Shown here piece by piece: positions 9,156 through 17,355 of a stretch of 64,000 bases of DNA. Both the position numbers and the translations under genes were made by a program. Origin of the DNA: Spirosoma endophyticum (GTDB lineage Bacteria > Bacteroidota > Bacteroidia > Cytophagales > Spirosomataceae); assembly GCF_900112365.1 (NCBI RefSeq), contig NZ_FOLQ01000004.1:186001-250000 (forward strand), in the 5' to 3' direction. The stretch's first letter is position 1. Each line of letters starts with the position of its first letter. The notes beneath the pieces are model-generated. The model worked only from the letters and a program-made list of their open reading frames with translations, did not search any database and had not been told where the DNA came from.

Positions 9156-9281
9156 TGCACAAAGCGTTTAAATCAACGTACTGGTTAGGTATGTGTTACA
9201 CCGGATTTTAACCCGTTGCAGAGCAAAATGACAAATGCACCAGTCGGCCGCAGCCGTTTTAACCCGGTGGCGCAATACCAT

Positions 9282-10511
9282 TCAGCGTTTAGTATATTGT
9301 TGAGTATCGGGGTGAAAGCTGCGCCACGAATGCCAGAACTCCTGATACGCCTTTGGCATAGGTTCAAGTCGCCGACCCTTCAGTGAACCCGCTATGCAAT
9401 GCCCCCGCCATGTCCAGACAGAGTGCGTTTCGAGATCGGTGAGTTCCCGGTTGGTGTACTGAAAATTGAGTGTCTGCACACCCATGCGCCGACTCCAGGC
9501 ACCAAACGATACGCTGTCCGGAGACATGGCCAACAGCAGTGGTTCCCCGTCTACTACGTCGTTCAGGATGCGGGTTGTCTGCAATTGATTCCAGTCGTAT
9601 GCTTTGGTGTATCCAGATCGATCGACACCGATGACCCACGACTTGGGCTGCCACGAAGCTGAGTCGCGCCGGGTCAGTTTGCCCTTCGACAAGCCCCGGT
9701 CATAATTTTTCATGCCAGCAAATTCGTCGGCAAATGCTGGGTCCGCCTGTAGTACGCGCGTATTCGGGTGTTCTGTGGCCCATTCGTCCAGGGTCATCTG
9801 CCGGGCCGCCAGCTCACCCAATCCCAACCCGCGCAAGGGACCAACTACAGCCTCGCCTGTTGCCTGACGCCACCAGGTGCCGGTACGTTTATCTTCGAAC
9901 ATGGCGTTGAAATGATCCATACCCACCAATCGAAACTCATCGGCCTGCCCCTTCACGACTGGACTAAATACCCGCCCGGTACGGCAAACCGTGCAATACG
10001 TTACCATCACCGGCTGGCCACCCACGGTATCGCGCACCTGGTGGTGATAACCAATCAGTTGAATCGGGTAAGCCGTAGCCTGTCCAAATGCTTCATAACC
10101 AATCACGAGTTTGTTACCCGGAATTTTGTTCTGACTCATCGGCACCACACGCTTCGTGATAGGCTGCAGAAACATATGGTCAGCCATCATCTCCTGATTG
10201 ACCTCATATAACACCACGCCATAGGCCAGCACCAGCACGCCCGCTACGTAGCGATGCCACGCCCGACGGGGTTTGATTAAAAATAAATAAGCTGGATAAG
10301 CCAGTAGCAACAATCCGACCAGCCGCAGCCAGACGATGTTCTGATGAAGCCAATATGCCCATTCCAGTCGGGCAGTAGAGGTTTCATACGGATTATTCGC
10401 ATCGAGACCAAGCTGACTGCCGGGAAACGGCATAATAAAATAAACACTTAGAACCTCAACGGCAATCAGCAGGAGAATCGGCACCAGAAACCAGGCAAAG
10501 GAACGCTTCAT
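9282..10511 (-). CDS. DUF3179 domain membrane protein
   Basis: A 409-residue protein with three N-terminal membrane helices (about 5-27, 60-80 and 88-105), then a long domain matching DUF3179. The hallmark is VMVTYCTVCRTGRVFSP, with two cysteines spaced C-x-x-C. DUF3179 proteins have no established biochemical role. The gene is last in a minus-strand run beginning with the AhpD-like paralogues; 18 bases separate it from the gene starting at 11111, so the two are probably cotranscribed. The conserved CxxC next to CxxC-bearing AhpD-like proteins hints at redox chemistry, which is inference. Confidence 0.82.
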   Translation of the reverse strand: MKRSFAWFLVPILLLIAVEVLSVYFIMPFPGSQLGLDANNPYETSTARLEWAYWLHQNIVWLRLVGLLLLAYPAYLFLIKPRRAWHRYVAGVLVLAYGVVLYEVNQEMMADHMFLQPITKRVVPMSQNKIPGNKLVIGYEAFGQATAYPIQLIGYHHQVRDTVGGQPVMVTYCTVCRTGRVFSPVVKGQADEFRLVGMDHFNAMFEDKRTGTWWRQATGEAVVGPLRGLGLGELAARQMTLDEWATEHPNTRVLQADPAFADEFAGMKNYDRGLSKGKLTRRDSASWQPKSWVIGVDRSGYTKAYDWNQLQTTRILNDVVDGEPLLLAMSPDSVSFGAWSRRMGVQTLNFQYTNRELTDLETHSVWTWRGHCIAGSLKGRRLEPMPKAYQEFWHSWRSFHPDTQQYTKR

Positions 10512-10529
10512 GAACTTATAATCAAGTAG

Positions 10530-11111
10530 TTAACGCAGTTTTGGTGGCATGTAATGATCTTCGTGGGTATACCCGTATTCTGCTACTTTCACAGCTCGAT
10601 ATCGGTAAAGATCCGGATTTTCAGGTGCCCAGGTGGCCAGTCCATCCACGTAGCGATTGTACATACAGAATGCAGCCGCAATCAACACCGTGTCATGAAT
10701 ATCATGATCCGTGGCTCCTTCGGCCCGGGCAACCTCAATCTGCTCGGGCGTTACGTATTTACCCCCCTGCTGCACACTGCCAGCTATAACCAGCAAGGCT
10801 TTAAGTTTCGAGCTGATGTTAGCCTGTTCAGGGTCGCTTTTGACCGATTTCACCAGACTCCAGTCGTCGTCGCCCAGGTGATGGCTGGCAACAGCGCCGT
10901 GGATCGTCTGACAAAAAAAACAGTCGTTTCGAGAAGAAACATACGTAGCAATGAGTTCCCGTTCGCCTTCTGTCAAGCCTGACTCAGGCCGTTGTGCATT
11001 GGTTCTCAGCAATACGTTAACGAGATCGTTGAGCGGCCGGGCCGTTTCCGGACTAAAGGCCATTGGCCCCCGAATGCCGGGCAAACCGGCTGGTAGTTCG
11101 ATATGTGGCAT
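10530..11111 (-). CDS. AhpD/carboxymuconolactone-decarboxylase-like protein, paralogue A
   Basis: A 193-residue CMD/AhpD-fold protein. The start at 11111 (MPHIELPAGLPGIRG) is chosen because all three paralogues begin with the same sequence; the open frame continues upstream to 11210 without similarity to them. The redox motif is complete: NDCFFCQTIHGA, i.e. CxxC followed by His. This is the arrangement of alkylhydroperoxidases and peroxidase-related CMD proteins. The C-terminus carries NRYVDGLATWAPENP, shared in the group. It is the last of three tandem copies and precedes the DUF3179 gene by 18 bases. The physiological substrate is unknown. Confidence 0.85.
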   Translation of the reverse strand: MPHIELPAGLPGIRGPMAFSPETARPLNDLVNVLLRTNAQRPESGLTEGERELIATYVSSRNDCFFCQTIHGAVASHHLGDDDWSLVKSVKSDPEQANISSKLKALLVIAGSVQQGGKYVTPEQIEVARAEGATDHDIHDTVLIAAAFCMYNRYVDGLATWAPENPDLYRYRAVKVAEYGYTHEDHYMPPKLR

Positions 11112-11142
11112 ATTCTTTGTTAGTTTGTGAGGAAAAATAGTC

Positions 11143-11226
11143 CCCCGGCCACAGGGTAGCCGGGGTCTATGCAACCAACCTATGATAAATTCAGTAAATG
11201 TGGATAACACCTACTCGTGTTATCCA
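11143..11226 (-). terminator. two hairpins between AhpD-like copies B and A
   Basis: A perfect 10-bp stem (11201-11210 with 11217-11226, loop 6) is followed on the minus strand by a GC-only 7-bp stem (11143-11149 with 11159-11165). Neither has a clear T tract on the minus strand. They may attenuate readthrough or protect the mRNA between the two copies. Confidence 0.4.
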
Positions 11227-11245
11227 TTTCGTTTTTTATACCTTC

Positions 11246-11806
11246 TCAAGCCGGTTGTGGCTCGTTATAATTCACATAGCCTCGCGTAGCCAGAGCCTCG
11301 CCCATTTCAGCATATACCGCCGGGTTTTCGGGTGCCCAGGTGGCCAGTCCATCCACGTAGCGATTGAACATACAAAAGGCCGCTGCAATTAAAACGGTAT
11401 CGTGAATGTCGCGATCCGTAGCTCCCTCGGCCCGGGCGGCTTCAATCTGCTCGGGTGTTACATACTTGCCACCAATCTGGACACTGGCCGCGATAACCAG
11501 CAAGGCTTTCATCTTATCCGATACTGGCGCCGTAGTCGGGTCTTCCCACGTTTGAGCTACGATGTTATTATCACGCCCAAGCAGATAATCCGCGACGGCT
11601 CCGTGGCAGGTCGAGCAGAAAAAACAATCGTTTCGGCGGGACGTAAACGAGGCAATCAATTCGCGTTCGCCTTGAGTAAGCGAATCGTTGGCATTTGTAC
11701 GTAATAAAACTTCGGCCAATTCATTTAGCGGCTTGGTCGTTACAGGACTGTACGCCATTGGCCCTACGATTCCGGGCAATCCGTCAGGTAATGGAATGTG
11801 TGCCAT
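11246..11806 (-). CDS. AhpD/carboxymuconolactone-decarboxylase-like protein, paralogue B
   Basis: A 186-residue paralogue very close to copy A: it begins MAHIPLPDGLPGIVGPM, has the complete redox motif NDCFFCSTCHGA (a third Cys two residues after the CxxC) and the tail NRYVDGLATWAPENP. The extra Cys and His are also seen in many CMD-family peroxidase-like proteins. It lies between copies C and A; the gap to C is 39 bases and the gap to A carries two hairpins. The predicted role is peroxide or disulfide chemistry in the cytoplasm, since no signal peptide is present. Closest alternative: a decarboxylase-like protein of unknown substrate. Confidence 0.85.
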   Translation of the reverse strand: MAHIPLPDGLPGIVGPMAYSPVTTKPLNELAEVLLRTNANDSLTQGERELIASFTSRRNDCFFCSTCHGAVADYLLGRDNNIVAQTWEDPTTAPVSDKMKALLVIAASVQIGGKYVTPEQIEAARAEGATDRDIHDTVLIAAAFCMFNRYVDGLATWAPENPAVYAEMGEALATRGYVNYNEPQPA

Positions 11807-11845
11807 GTTTTCAGCAGTTAGTTGTTTTAGAGAAATTTACAGATG

Positions 11846-12403
11846 TTACGCTTTTACTTTAGGGAGTTGATAACCTACGGTTCCCATGCGTTCACCCATC
11901 GCTTCGTAGGCGGCCGGATCGGTGGGCGTGAACGTAGCGAGTCCGTCGACGTAGCGATTGTACATACAGAATGACGCGGCAATCAGCACCGTATCGTGGA
12001 TGTCACCCTCACTAGCTCCTTCTGTCCGAGCCGCTGCCACTAATTCATCGGAAACGGTTCGCGCATCGGCCTGAACGTGACCGGCAATAGCCAGCAAGGC
12101 TTTTAGCTTTGCTGAAATCGGTGCCGTATCGACATCATCCAGTGTCTGGTCGACTACATCACGCTGATCGGCATAGAGATAACGCGATGCCGCGGCATGG
12201 CTATTCATGCAAAAGTCAGTCTGGTTTTGTTTCGAGACGAAAGCCGCAATCAGCTCACGGTCAGCATCGTTGAGTGTGCTATCAGGCGAACCGGCACGTA
12301 GTAACGCCTGCGCCAGGTCGTAAAGTGGCTGCCCTGTTTCGGGGCGATACATAACAAGGCTCCGAATACCGGGCACGCCATCTGAAAGTGTGATATGAGG
12401 CAT
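11846..12403 (-). CDS. AhpD-like protein, paralogue C (CxxC reduced to one Cys)
   Basis: A 185-residue member of the same group (MPHITLSDGVPGIRS start; NRYVDGLATFTPTDP tail). At the active-site position it reads NQTDFCMNSHAA, so the first Cys of CxxC is Thr while the second Cys and the His remain. This differs from copies A and B but matches copy D at 16665. A two-Cys alkylhydroperoxidase mechanism is therefore not available to it as written. It may work with another thiol, or as a non-redox member of the CMD fold. The three genes C, B, A run head to tail. Confidence 0.83.
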   Translation of the reverse strand: MPHITLSDGVPGIRSLVMYRPETGQPLYDLAQALLRAGSPDSTLNDADRELIAAFVSKQNQTDFCMNSHAAASRYLYADQRDVVDQTLDDVDTAPISAKLKALLAIAGHVQADARTVSDELVAAARTEGASEGDIHDTVLIAASFCMYNRYVDGLATFTPTDPAAYEAMGERMGTVGYQLPKVKA

Positions 12404-12408
12404 AATTT

Positions 12409-12445
12409 AAAGAGCGAAAGAATGAAGGAGCAAAAGAGTGAAACC
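12409..12445. repeat. purine-rich GAGCGAAAG-type repeat
   Basis: Purine-rich tract of repeated GAGCGAAAG / GAATGAAGGAG / AAGAGTGAAA units in the gap between the MFS gene and AhpD-like copy C. The same words, reverse complemented, form the right arm of the element at 44241-44311, so the two belong to one family. No second arm is seen here. Confidence 0.45.
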
Positions 12446-12465
12446 AGTAACGATCCGGTGATTAA

Positions 12466-13689
12466 TCAGTCATTTCTGAACCAGATGGCACCGAATGCAA
12501 TCATAAAAGCCAGTGAAAAAATCAGCAGTGCATTTCCAATACCACCCAAGGCCGTTGTTAAAGCCCCGACAAATAGTACAGCCGTTGCGGTAAAGAGTCG
12601 GCCAACGTTGAAACAGAAACCCGTAGCCGTCCCACGAATCGAAGCGGGGAATAAGGCGGGTACGTAGCTGGATAACGATCCCTGGCTGATGCCAAAAAAC
12701 AAAGACAGCAACGCTAATTCGGCGTAAATGATGGGCGAAAACGAGTGATTAGTCAGGAACAACAAACCACACGCACAGATACAACCGGCAAATGTCAGAA
12801 GTAACGTTCGACGTGGCCCAAGTTTCGACACGAGAAAACCCGAAGCAATTCCGCCTAAAATCCCTCCTATCCCCAACAGCATCATCGTGATACCGCGTTC
12901 GGTCTGGCCCGACTGCCCGGCTGGCAATAACGATTGTACCCAGGTTGGTAACCAGGAAAAAATACCCCAAAGCCCGATCAGAACTGCCCCAAAAATGACG
13001 GTTCCACCAATCAGGTTCGTTTGATTTTCATCACTAAACAAATCCGGTTTGACAACCTGACGACCCGTGCGCCCCTGCTTCCAACTGGCCGATTCGGGGA
13101 GGAACACCCAGATGAGAATAGCGGTGATTAGGGGTGCAATCCCCACGCCAAAAGCAGCCTGCCAATCTTTAAACCCGCTCGCCAGGGCGCCAGTAGCGAC
13201 AATGCCTACCGGGAAAGCCGTGGCCAGAATGCCCAGCGCAATTGGCTTCGACCGTTCCGGCCAGACTTCAGATAAATAAACGGTTGATACGAGCAAAATG
13301 CCGCCTACGCCCGCGCCAGTGAGTGCCCGAAGCACCATCAAAACATAAATATCGGGCGCGAAAGCAGTTGCCAAAAGGGCTCCACCACATAGACCCGTTG
13401 CCAGCCCCAGCGTCTGAACACGTCCCAGCCGATCCGCAATTGGACCAAACGACAGCCCACCCGCCATCCAGCCGAACAGGAAAGCCGCACTAATCCATGC
13501 CCCCACCTCGCCTATTGCCCCCGACGTAGCGGTTCCGCCAATTAACTGCGGAACGACCATCGGCAAGTAGGTAGCCATGAGCGTGCTGGCCGTGCCGCCA
13601 AACAGATAGGCTACCATACACAGGATAAAACTAACCCAGGGTAGTGCAATTCGTTTCTCCTGATTAACAGGCATTTGGATTGTTTCCAT
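12466..13689 (-). CDS. MFS transporter
   Basis: A 407-residue major facilitator with twelve predicted helices. The loop 2-3 signature is GPIADRLGRVQTLG, followed later by LSEVWPERSKPIALG, a pattern of the sugar/aromatic-acid porter branch. A large cytosolic loop follows helix six (EQGRTGRQVVKPDLF region). The substrate is not readable from sequence. The gene lies 27 bases after the TonB receptor on the same strand and precedes the AhpD-like tandem, so an import route (outer-membrane receptor, then inner-membrane MFS) feeding the AhpD-like proteins is plausible. The start could also be Met6. Confidence 0.87.
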   Translation of the reverse strand: METIQMPVNQEKRIALPWVSFILCMVAYLFGGTASTLMATYLPMVVPQLIGGTATSGAIGEVGAWISAAFLFGWMAGGLSFGPIADRLGRVQTLGLATGLCGGALLATAFAPDIYVLMVLRALTGAGVGGILLVSTVYLSEVWPERSKPIALGILATAFPVGIVATGALASGFKDWQAAFGVGIAPLITAILIWVFLPESASWKQGRTGRQVVKPDLFSDENQTNLIGGTVIFGAVLIGLWGIFSWLPTWVQSLLPAGQSGQTERGITMMLLGIGGILGGIASGFLVSKLGPRRTLLLTFAGCICACGLLFLTNHSFSPIIYAELALLSLFFGISQGSLSSYVPALFPASIRGTATGFCFNVGRLFTATAVLFVGALTTALGGIGNALLIFSLAFMIAFGAIWFRND

Positions 13690-13716
13690 GGCTCTTTAGG
13701 TCTGTTTTAATACTAG

Positions 13717-16509
13717 TTACCGTAGCATGCCCTGATCAAACGTCAACGATACGTAGTAAAGTCCACCTACCGCTGGCGAACCATAGGCCTGCACTATATA
13801 TTGATTCGTTAGGTTTGATGCACCAAGTTTCAGTAACGTCTTATAGGTAGGAATCTTCAAGGTCACCTGCGCGTCAATCAGGCTGTAGGCCTGAATCCGA
13901 CCAGGGCGCAGATCGTTGAACGACCCGACCCAGTTAAACGCTTCCTGCCAATGCCAGGCCACGTTGAATCCTACATTAGGGGCAACATTGCGATGTCCAA
14001 CCGTTACGTTCGTTTTAAAACGGGGGGTGTTGAACGCCGGAATATTGTTCGGATCAGCGTTTTGCAGATTAAACGCCGACCAGGTTCCGTTGCCCGTTAC
14101 GTTGTAACCGCCAGACGTTGTGTAGTTCAGGCCAAGTGTGGCTCCCTGCGCCGTTACCCGGTCGGGTGCATTCGTGTATAATTGAAACAACTGATAGTTT
14201 GTAGCTAGAATATCCTGCGCGGCAGCCGGATTAACACGTCCATCGGCACTCAACACTGGGCTTTTCGGACTAACGACAACCGTGTTCAGAATGAAATTCC
14301 GGTACGCACCAAAGTAGTAATTCGCATCGAGCGACAGACGGCTCGTCAATAAGGTCCGGTAACCAACCTCGAAACTCTGCACTCGTTCGGGAGCGATGTA
14401 CGGTACGTTCGATTTGACCAGTTTGTCTTTGTTATTCAGCACCGCCTGTTGCTGCCCCACTTTAGGCGCATCGGTCATAAAACCATTTATGAAACCACCG
14501 AGGCTTGTCGAGTTGAATGAGTTTTCGTAGACATTCATGCCCGCGCTATTGCTCGGTGCACCGCCAAGAATGGTGATTGGCCCTACGTTGAGTTTGATGA
14601 ACTGATCGCTGGGTGTAGGATTGCGGTAGCCCGTCTGGAACGATGCCCGAAAATGGTGCCGGTCGGTTGGCGAAAATACGGCCGACGCACGGGGCGTAAA
14701 GTAACCTGCGAAGTTCTGGTTTTTGTCATAACGGCCCGATACGGTCAGTTTCAGTTTGTCGGCCAGCAGGGTTTTGCTCAATTGGGCGAAGGCTCCGAAT
14801 TCGCTGTATAAAATCCGTCCGCCTTTGTCGTCGAAGAGGGTTCCATTTGTGTATAAGCTGAACTGACGGAAATTACCGCCAACCAGCAAATCCGTCCCCG
14901 AAAGCCCCGCAGATTTCAACGCCGACGTAAAATTGTACTGCGCATCAGCATGATACATTTTCGTCTGGCTCAAAATCCCGGCTCCTGCCAGTCCCTGGAC
15001 GCTTTCAAGTCGTGCTTTCTGCTGCTCATATTCAGCTGAACCGGGCAGCAAACGACCCTGATCGGCAAAAGAGCGGGCACTGGAATTATCATTGGCCGAT
15101 ACACCCTGCACTTTTCCCTGATAGGCTGCGGTATACCGATCAAACCAGGTTTGGTCGGCCAGGTTAGGAGCCACTACGTTGCCGTTCAAATCACGTACCC
15201 ATGTCCGGTTAATCTGTTGACCTAGCTGACGCGTATTGAATGAATCATGCGAGTCCTCCTGATTGGTGTAGCCTCGTACCATGAAGTTGCCTCCCCGTAA
15301 TTCAATCCGGTGCTGAAGCAAGGAAAATCCATTGACCGAGAAGCGGTTACTACCCGTATAATTTGCCGTTCCTTTGGCATAATTGACCGAGTAAATTGCC
15401 TCTAGTTTTGGCGTAATGTGGTAGTGAACAGCGCCGTTCAGTTTCAGGCTATAGACGTTGTAATCGGTCAGGTCTTTTTCGAGATAGCCGGTGCGGGCCA
15501 CTTTGCCGATACCCGTAATCGTCCGGTTCACTTCATCGCCGTAGACGTTCAGTCCGTTGTAGGCAGGGTTAGTGGGACCCAGCTTTTCGGGAGAAGTCGT
15601 TGCATCTACGTCCGTGTAGTCGGTGGCAAACCAGTCGAGTCCTTTCATGTACGATGCCACGAGTTTCACCGCCAGCCGATTGCTAAATGCTTTAGCGTAT
15701 CGTATTCCATAGTCCTGATAAAGGGCCGCTCCCGTATTGGGATCGTTGATGTGGTTTACGCCCACTTTTGTCTGGACACTCAGCCCCTGATATTTGAATG
15801 GATCTTTGCTGGTCATGAGCAAGGCACCGTTGAAAGCCGCCGGACCGTATAGAGCCGAAGCCGCGCCCGGCACCAATTCGACACTTTCGGCATCTAAATC
15901 ACTCAGGCCAAACATATTTCCTACCGAAAAGCCGAAGCCTGCCGGTTGATTATCAACGCCATCTATCAATTGCAGAAAGCGGCTATTGCCCGTGCTGGCG
16001 AAACCCCGCGTATTGATTTGCTTGTAGGTCAGCCCACTCGTGACCATATCGACCCCTTTGAGGTTGTTGATGCCTTCGTAGAACGTAGCAGACGGCGTTT
16101 CCCGAATGGTCCGTGTGTCCATTTTCTCGACCGTAACGGGTGCAAGCAACAGGCTCTCTTCAACCCGCGATGCCGCCACGACCACATCCTGCAAGGCGTT
16201 ATTGGCAAGCTGAAGTCTGACTGCAACCGGTTGATCACTATCGGCCACGGCGATCGTTTGCGTCTCATGGCCCACCATCGAAACCTTCACGGTTAGGGGT
16301 CCACGTTGGGTTGTTGTCAGCGTAAACCGGCCGTCGGCATCGGCAACAGCCCCTGTTTTTTGGCCTCTCACGACCACACTGGCACCGGCAAGCGGCTGTC
16401 CCGTCTCAGCATCACGTACCGTTCCCGACACCCGACGCGACTGCGCCAGAACGGGTAAGGCGAGTATAAATACCATCGCCCATGCGGCAACGATTTGTCT
16501 TAATTTCAT
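13717..16509 (-). CDS. TonB-dependent receptor with carboxypeptidase-regulatory domain
   Basis: A 930-residue outer-membrane receptor. The signal peptide is cut near LAQS; a CarboxypepD_reg-like beta-sandwich follows (about 27-110, VSGTVRDAETGQPLAGASVVVRG); then the plug (about 125-235, with NTRGFASTGNSRFLQLIDG and LYGPAAFNGALL); then the 22-strand barrel ending in Arg after YVSLTFDQGMLR. The ligand is unknown. No SusD partner is adjacent, which argues against a classical glycan-uptake locus. The MFS gene follows within 27 bases. A strong hairpin lies in its 5' leader at 16545-16574. Confidence 0.93.
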   Translation of the reverse strand: MKLRQIVAAWAMVFILALPVLAQSRRVSGTVRDAETGQPLAGASVVVRGQKTGAVADADGRFTLTTTQRGPLTVKVSMVGHETQTIAVADSDQPVAVRLQLANNALQDVVVAASRVEESLLLAPVTVEKMDTRTIRETPSATFYEGINNLKGVDMVTSGLTYKQINTRGFASTGNSRFLQLIDGVDNQPAGFGFSVGNMFGLSDLDAESVELVPGAASALYGPAAFNGALLMTSKDPFKYQGLSVQTKVGVNHINDPNTGAALYQDYGIRYAKAFSNRLAVKLVASYMKGLDWFATDYTDVDATTSPEKLGPTNPAYNGLNVYGDEVNRTITGIGKVARTGYLEKDLTDYNVYSLKLNGAVHYHITPKLEAIYSVNYAKGTANYTGSNRFSVNGFSLLQHRIELRGGNFMVRGYTNQEDSHDSFNTRQLGQQINRTWVRDLNGNVVAPNLADQTWFDRYTAAYQGKVQGVSANDNSSARSFADQGRLLPGSAEYEQQKARLESVQGLAGAGILSQTKMYHADAQYNFTSALKSAGLSGTDLLVGGNFRQFSLYTNGTLFDDKGGRILYSEFGAFAQLSKTLLADKLKLTVSGRYDKNQNFAGYFTPRASAVFSPTDRHHFRASFQTGYRNPTPSDQFIKLNVGPITILGGAPSNSAGMNVYENSFNSTSLGGFINGFMTDAPKVGQQQAVLNNKDKLVKSNVPYIAPERVQSFEVGYRTLLTSRLSLDANYYFGAYRNFILNTVVVSPKSPVLSADGRVNPAAAQDILATNYQLFQLYTNAPDRVTAQGATLGLNYTTSGGYNVTGNGTWSAFNLQNADPNNIPAFNTPRFKTNVTVGHRNVAPNVGFNVAWHWQEAFNWVGSFNDLRPGRIQAYSLIDAQVTLKIPTYKTLLKLGASNLTNQYIVQAYGSPAVGGLYYVSLTFDQGMLR

Positions 16510-16544
16510 ATCTATTCCGTTTTAAAAAGCAAATGATGGGTAGG

Positions 16545-16574
16545 CCGACCGAAAAAATTGAATTTTTCGGTCGG
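16545..16574. promoter_or_regulatory. hairpin in the leader of the TonB receptor gene
   Basis: Perfect 12-bp stem (16545-16556 with 16563-16574) with a six-base loop, 36 bases before the receptor ATG and 90 bases after the AhpD-like copy D. It could end the copy D transcript, but no T run follows on the minus strand, so a 5'-leader structure is as likely. Confidence 0.45.
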
Positions 16575-16664
16575 TAAAAAGAGTGCCAATAAGTAGGGTA
16601 ATCGATCTGCTTTTTGCGGGTATTGTTCAGCTACGTATCCTCACAACCCCTGTCTAACAATTAG

Positions 16665-17225
16665 TTAATTAGACTTAACCGGATAGCCACCCGGCGGTCG
16701 AACATAGCCACGCGTGGTTATTCGTTCGCCAAGCATCTGATAATAGGCCGGATCGGCAGGGGTTACGCTGGCCAATCCGTCTACGTACTTATTATACAGG
16801 CAAAACAGCGCCGTAATCAATACCGTATCGTGAATCTCGCGGTCGGTGGCGCCAGCCTTGCGGGCACGATCAACGGCTTCGGGAGTTACATCTCTCCCGT
16901 TTTTCTGAGTGAGCGCGGCAATCTGAAGGAGTGCCTTCATTTTCTCGCTCACGGGAGCCGTTTCGATATCTTGCTTCACAGCGCGGGCTATTTCGTCGTC
17001 ACCCAACAAGAGGTCAGCCGCTTTGGAATGGGCGGCTTCGCAGAAGTTCGTTTGGTTCCGTGATGATACCAAAGCCGCAATCAATTCGCGTTCTCCCTGC
17101 GACAAGGTCGACTCGCCACGTAGCAAAATCTGCGTGAGTTCCCGAATCGGCATGGCTGTATCTAACCGATATTCAAGCAGGCCCGTAATGCCCGGCAATT
17201 GTTCTGGTAAAGGAATATGTGGCAT
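16665..17225 (-). CDS. AhpD-like protein, paralogue D (CxxC reduced to one Cys)
   Basis: A 186-residue CMD/AhpD-fold protein (MPHIPLPEQLPGITG start; NKYVDGLASVTPADP tail). The active-site segment is NQTNFCEAAHSK: Thr replaces the first Cys of CxxC, as in copy C. It is set apart from the C-B-A tandem by the TonB receptor and MFS genes and lies downstream of the PAP2-like copy 2. The shared N- and C-termini show that all four copies arose by duplication. The role is probably linked to the haloperoxidase-like neighbours, which is inference from position only. Confidence 0.83.
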   Translation of the reverse strand: MPHIPLPEQLPGITGLLEYRLDTAMPIRELTQILLRGESTLSQGERELIAALVSSRNQTNFCEAAHSKAADLLLGDDEIARAVKQDIETAPVSEKMKALLQIAALTQKNGRDVTPEAVDRARKAGATDREIHDTVLITALFCLYNKYVDGLASVTPADPAYYQMLGERITTRGYVRPPGGYPVKSN

Positions 17226-17227
17226 GT

Positions 17228-17355
17228 TTTTAAATGATGACCGGGTCGCCGGTGCGATTATAAATGATGAATGATGACCAGATCGCTAAAGCGTTTACAA
17301 ATGATGAATAAAAGCCGAACCCAAGCCAGCTGCCCTATTCTCATTCATCATTCTT
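17228..17355. repeat. AAATGATGA-type repeat with distant inverted arm
   Basis: The word AAATGATGA occurs near 17232, 17262 and 17299. AATGATGAATGA (17263-17274) is perfectly complementary to TCATTCATCATT (17341-17352). It fills the gap between AhpD-like copy D and PAP2-like copy 2 and belongs with the other short-word hairpin elements of the window. Confidence 0.5.
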
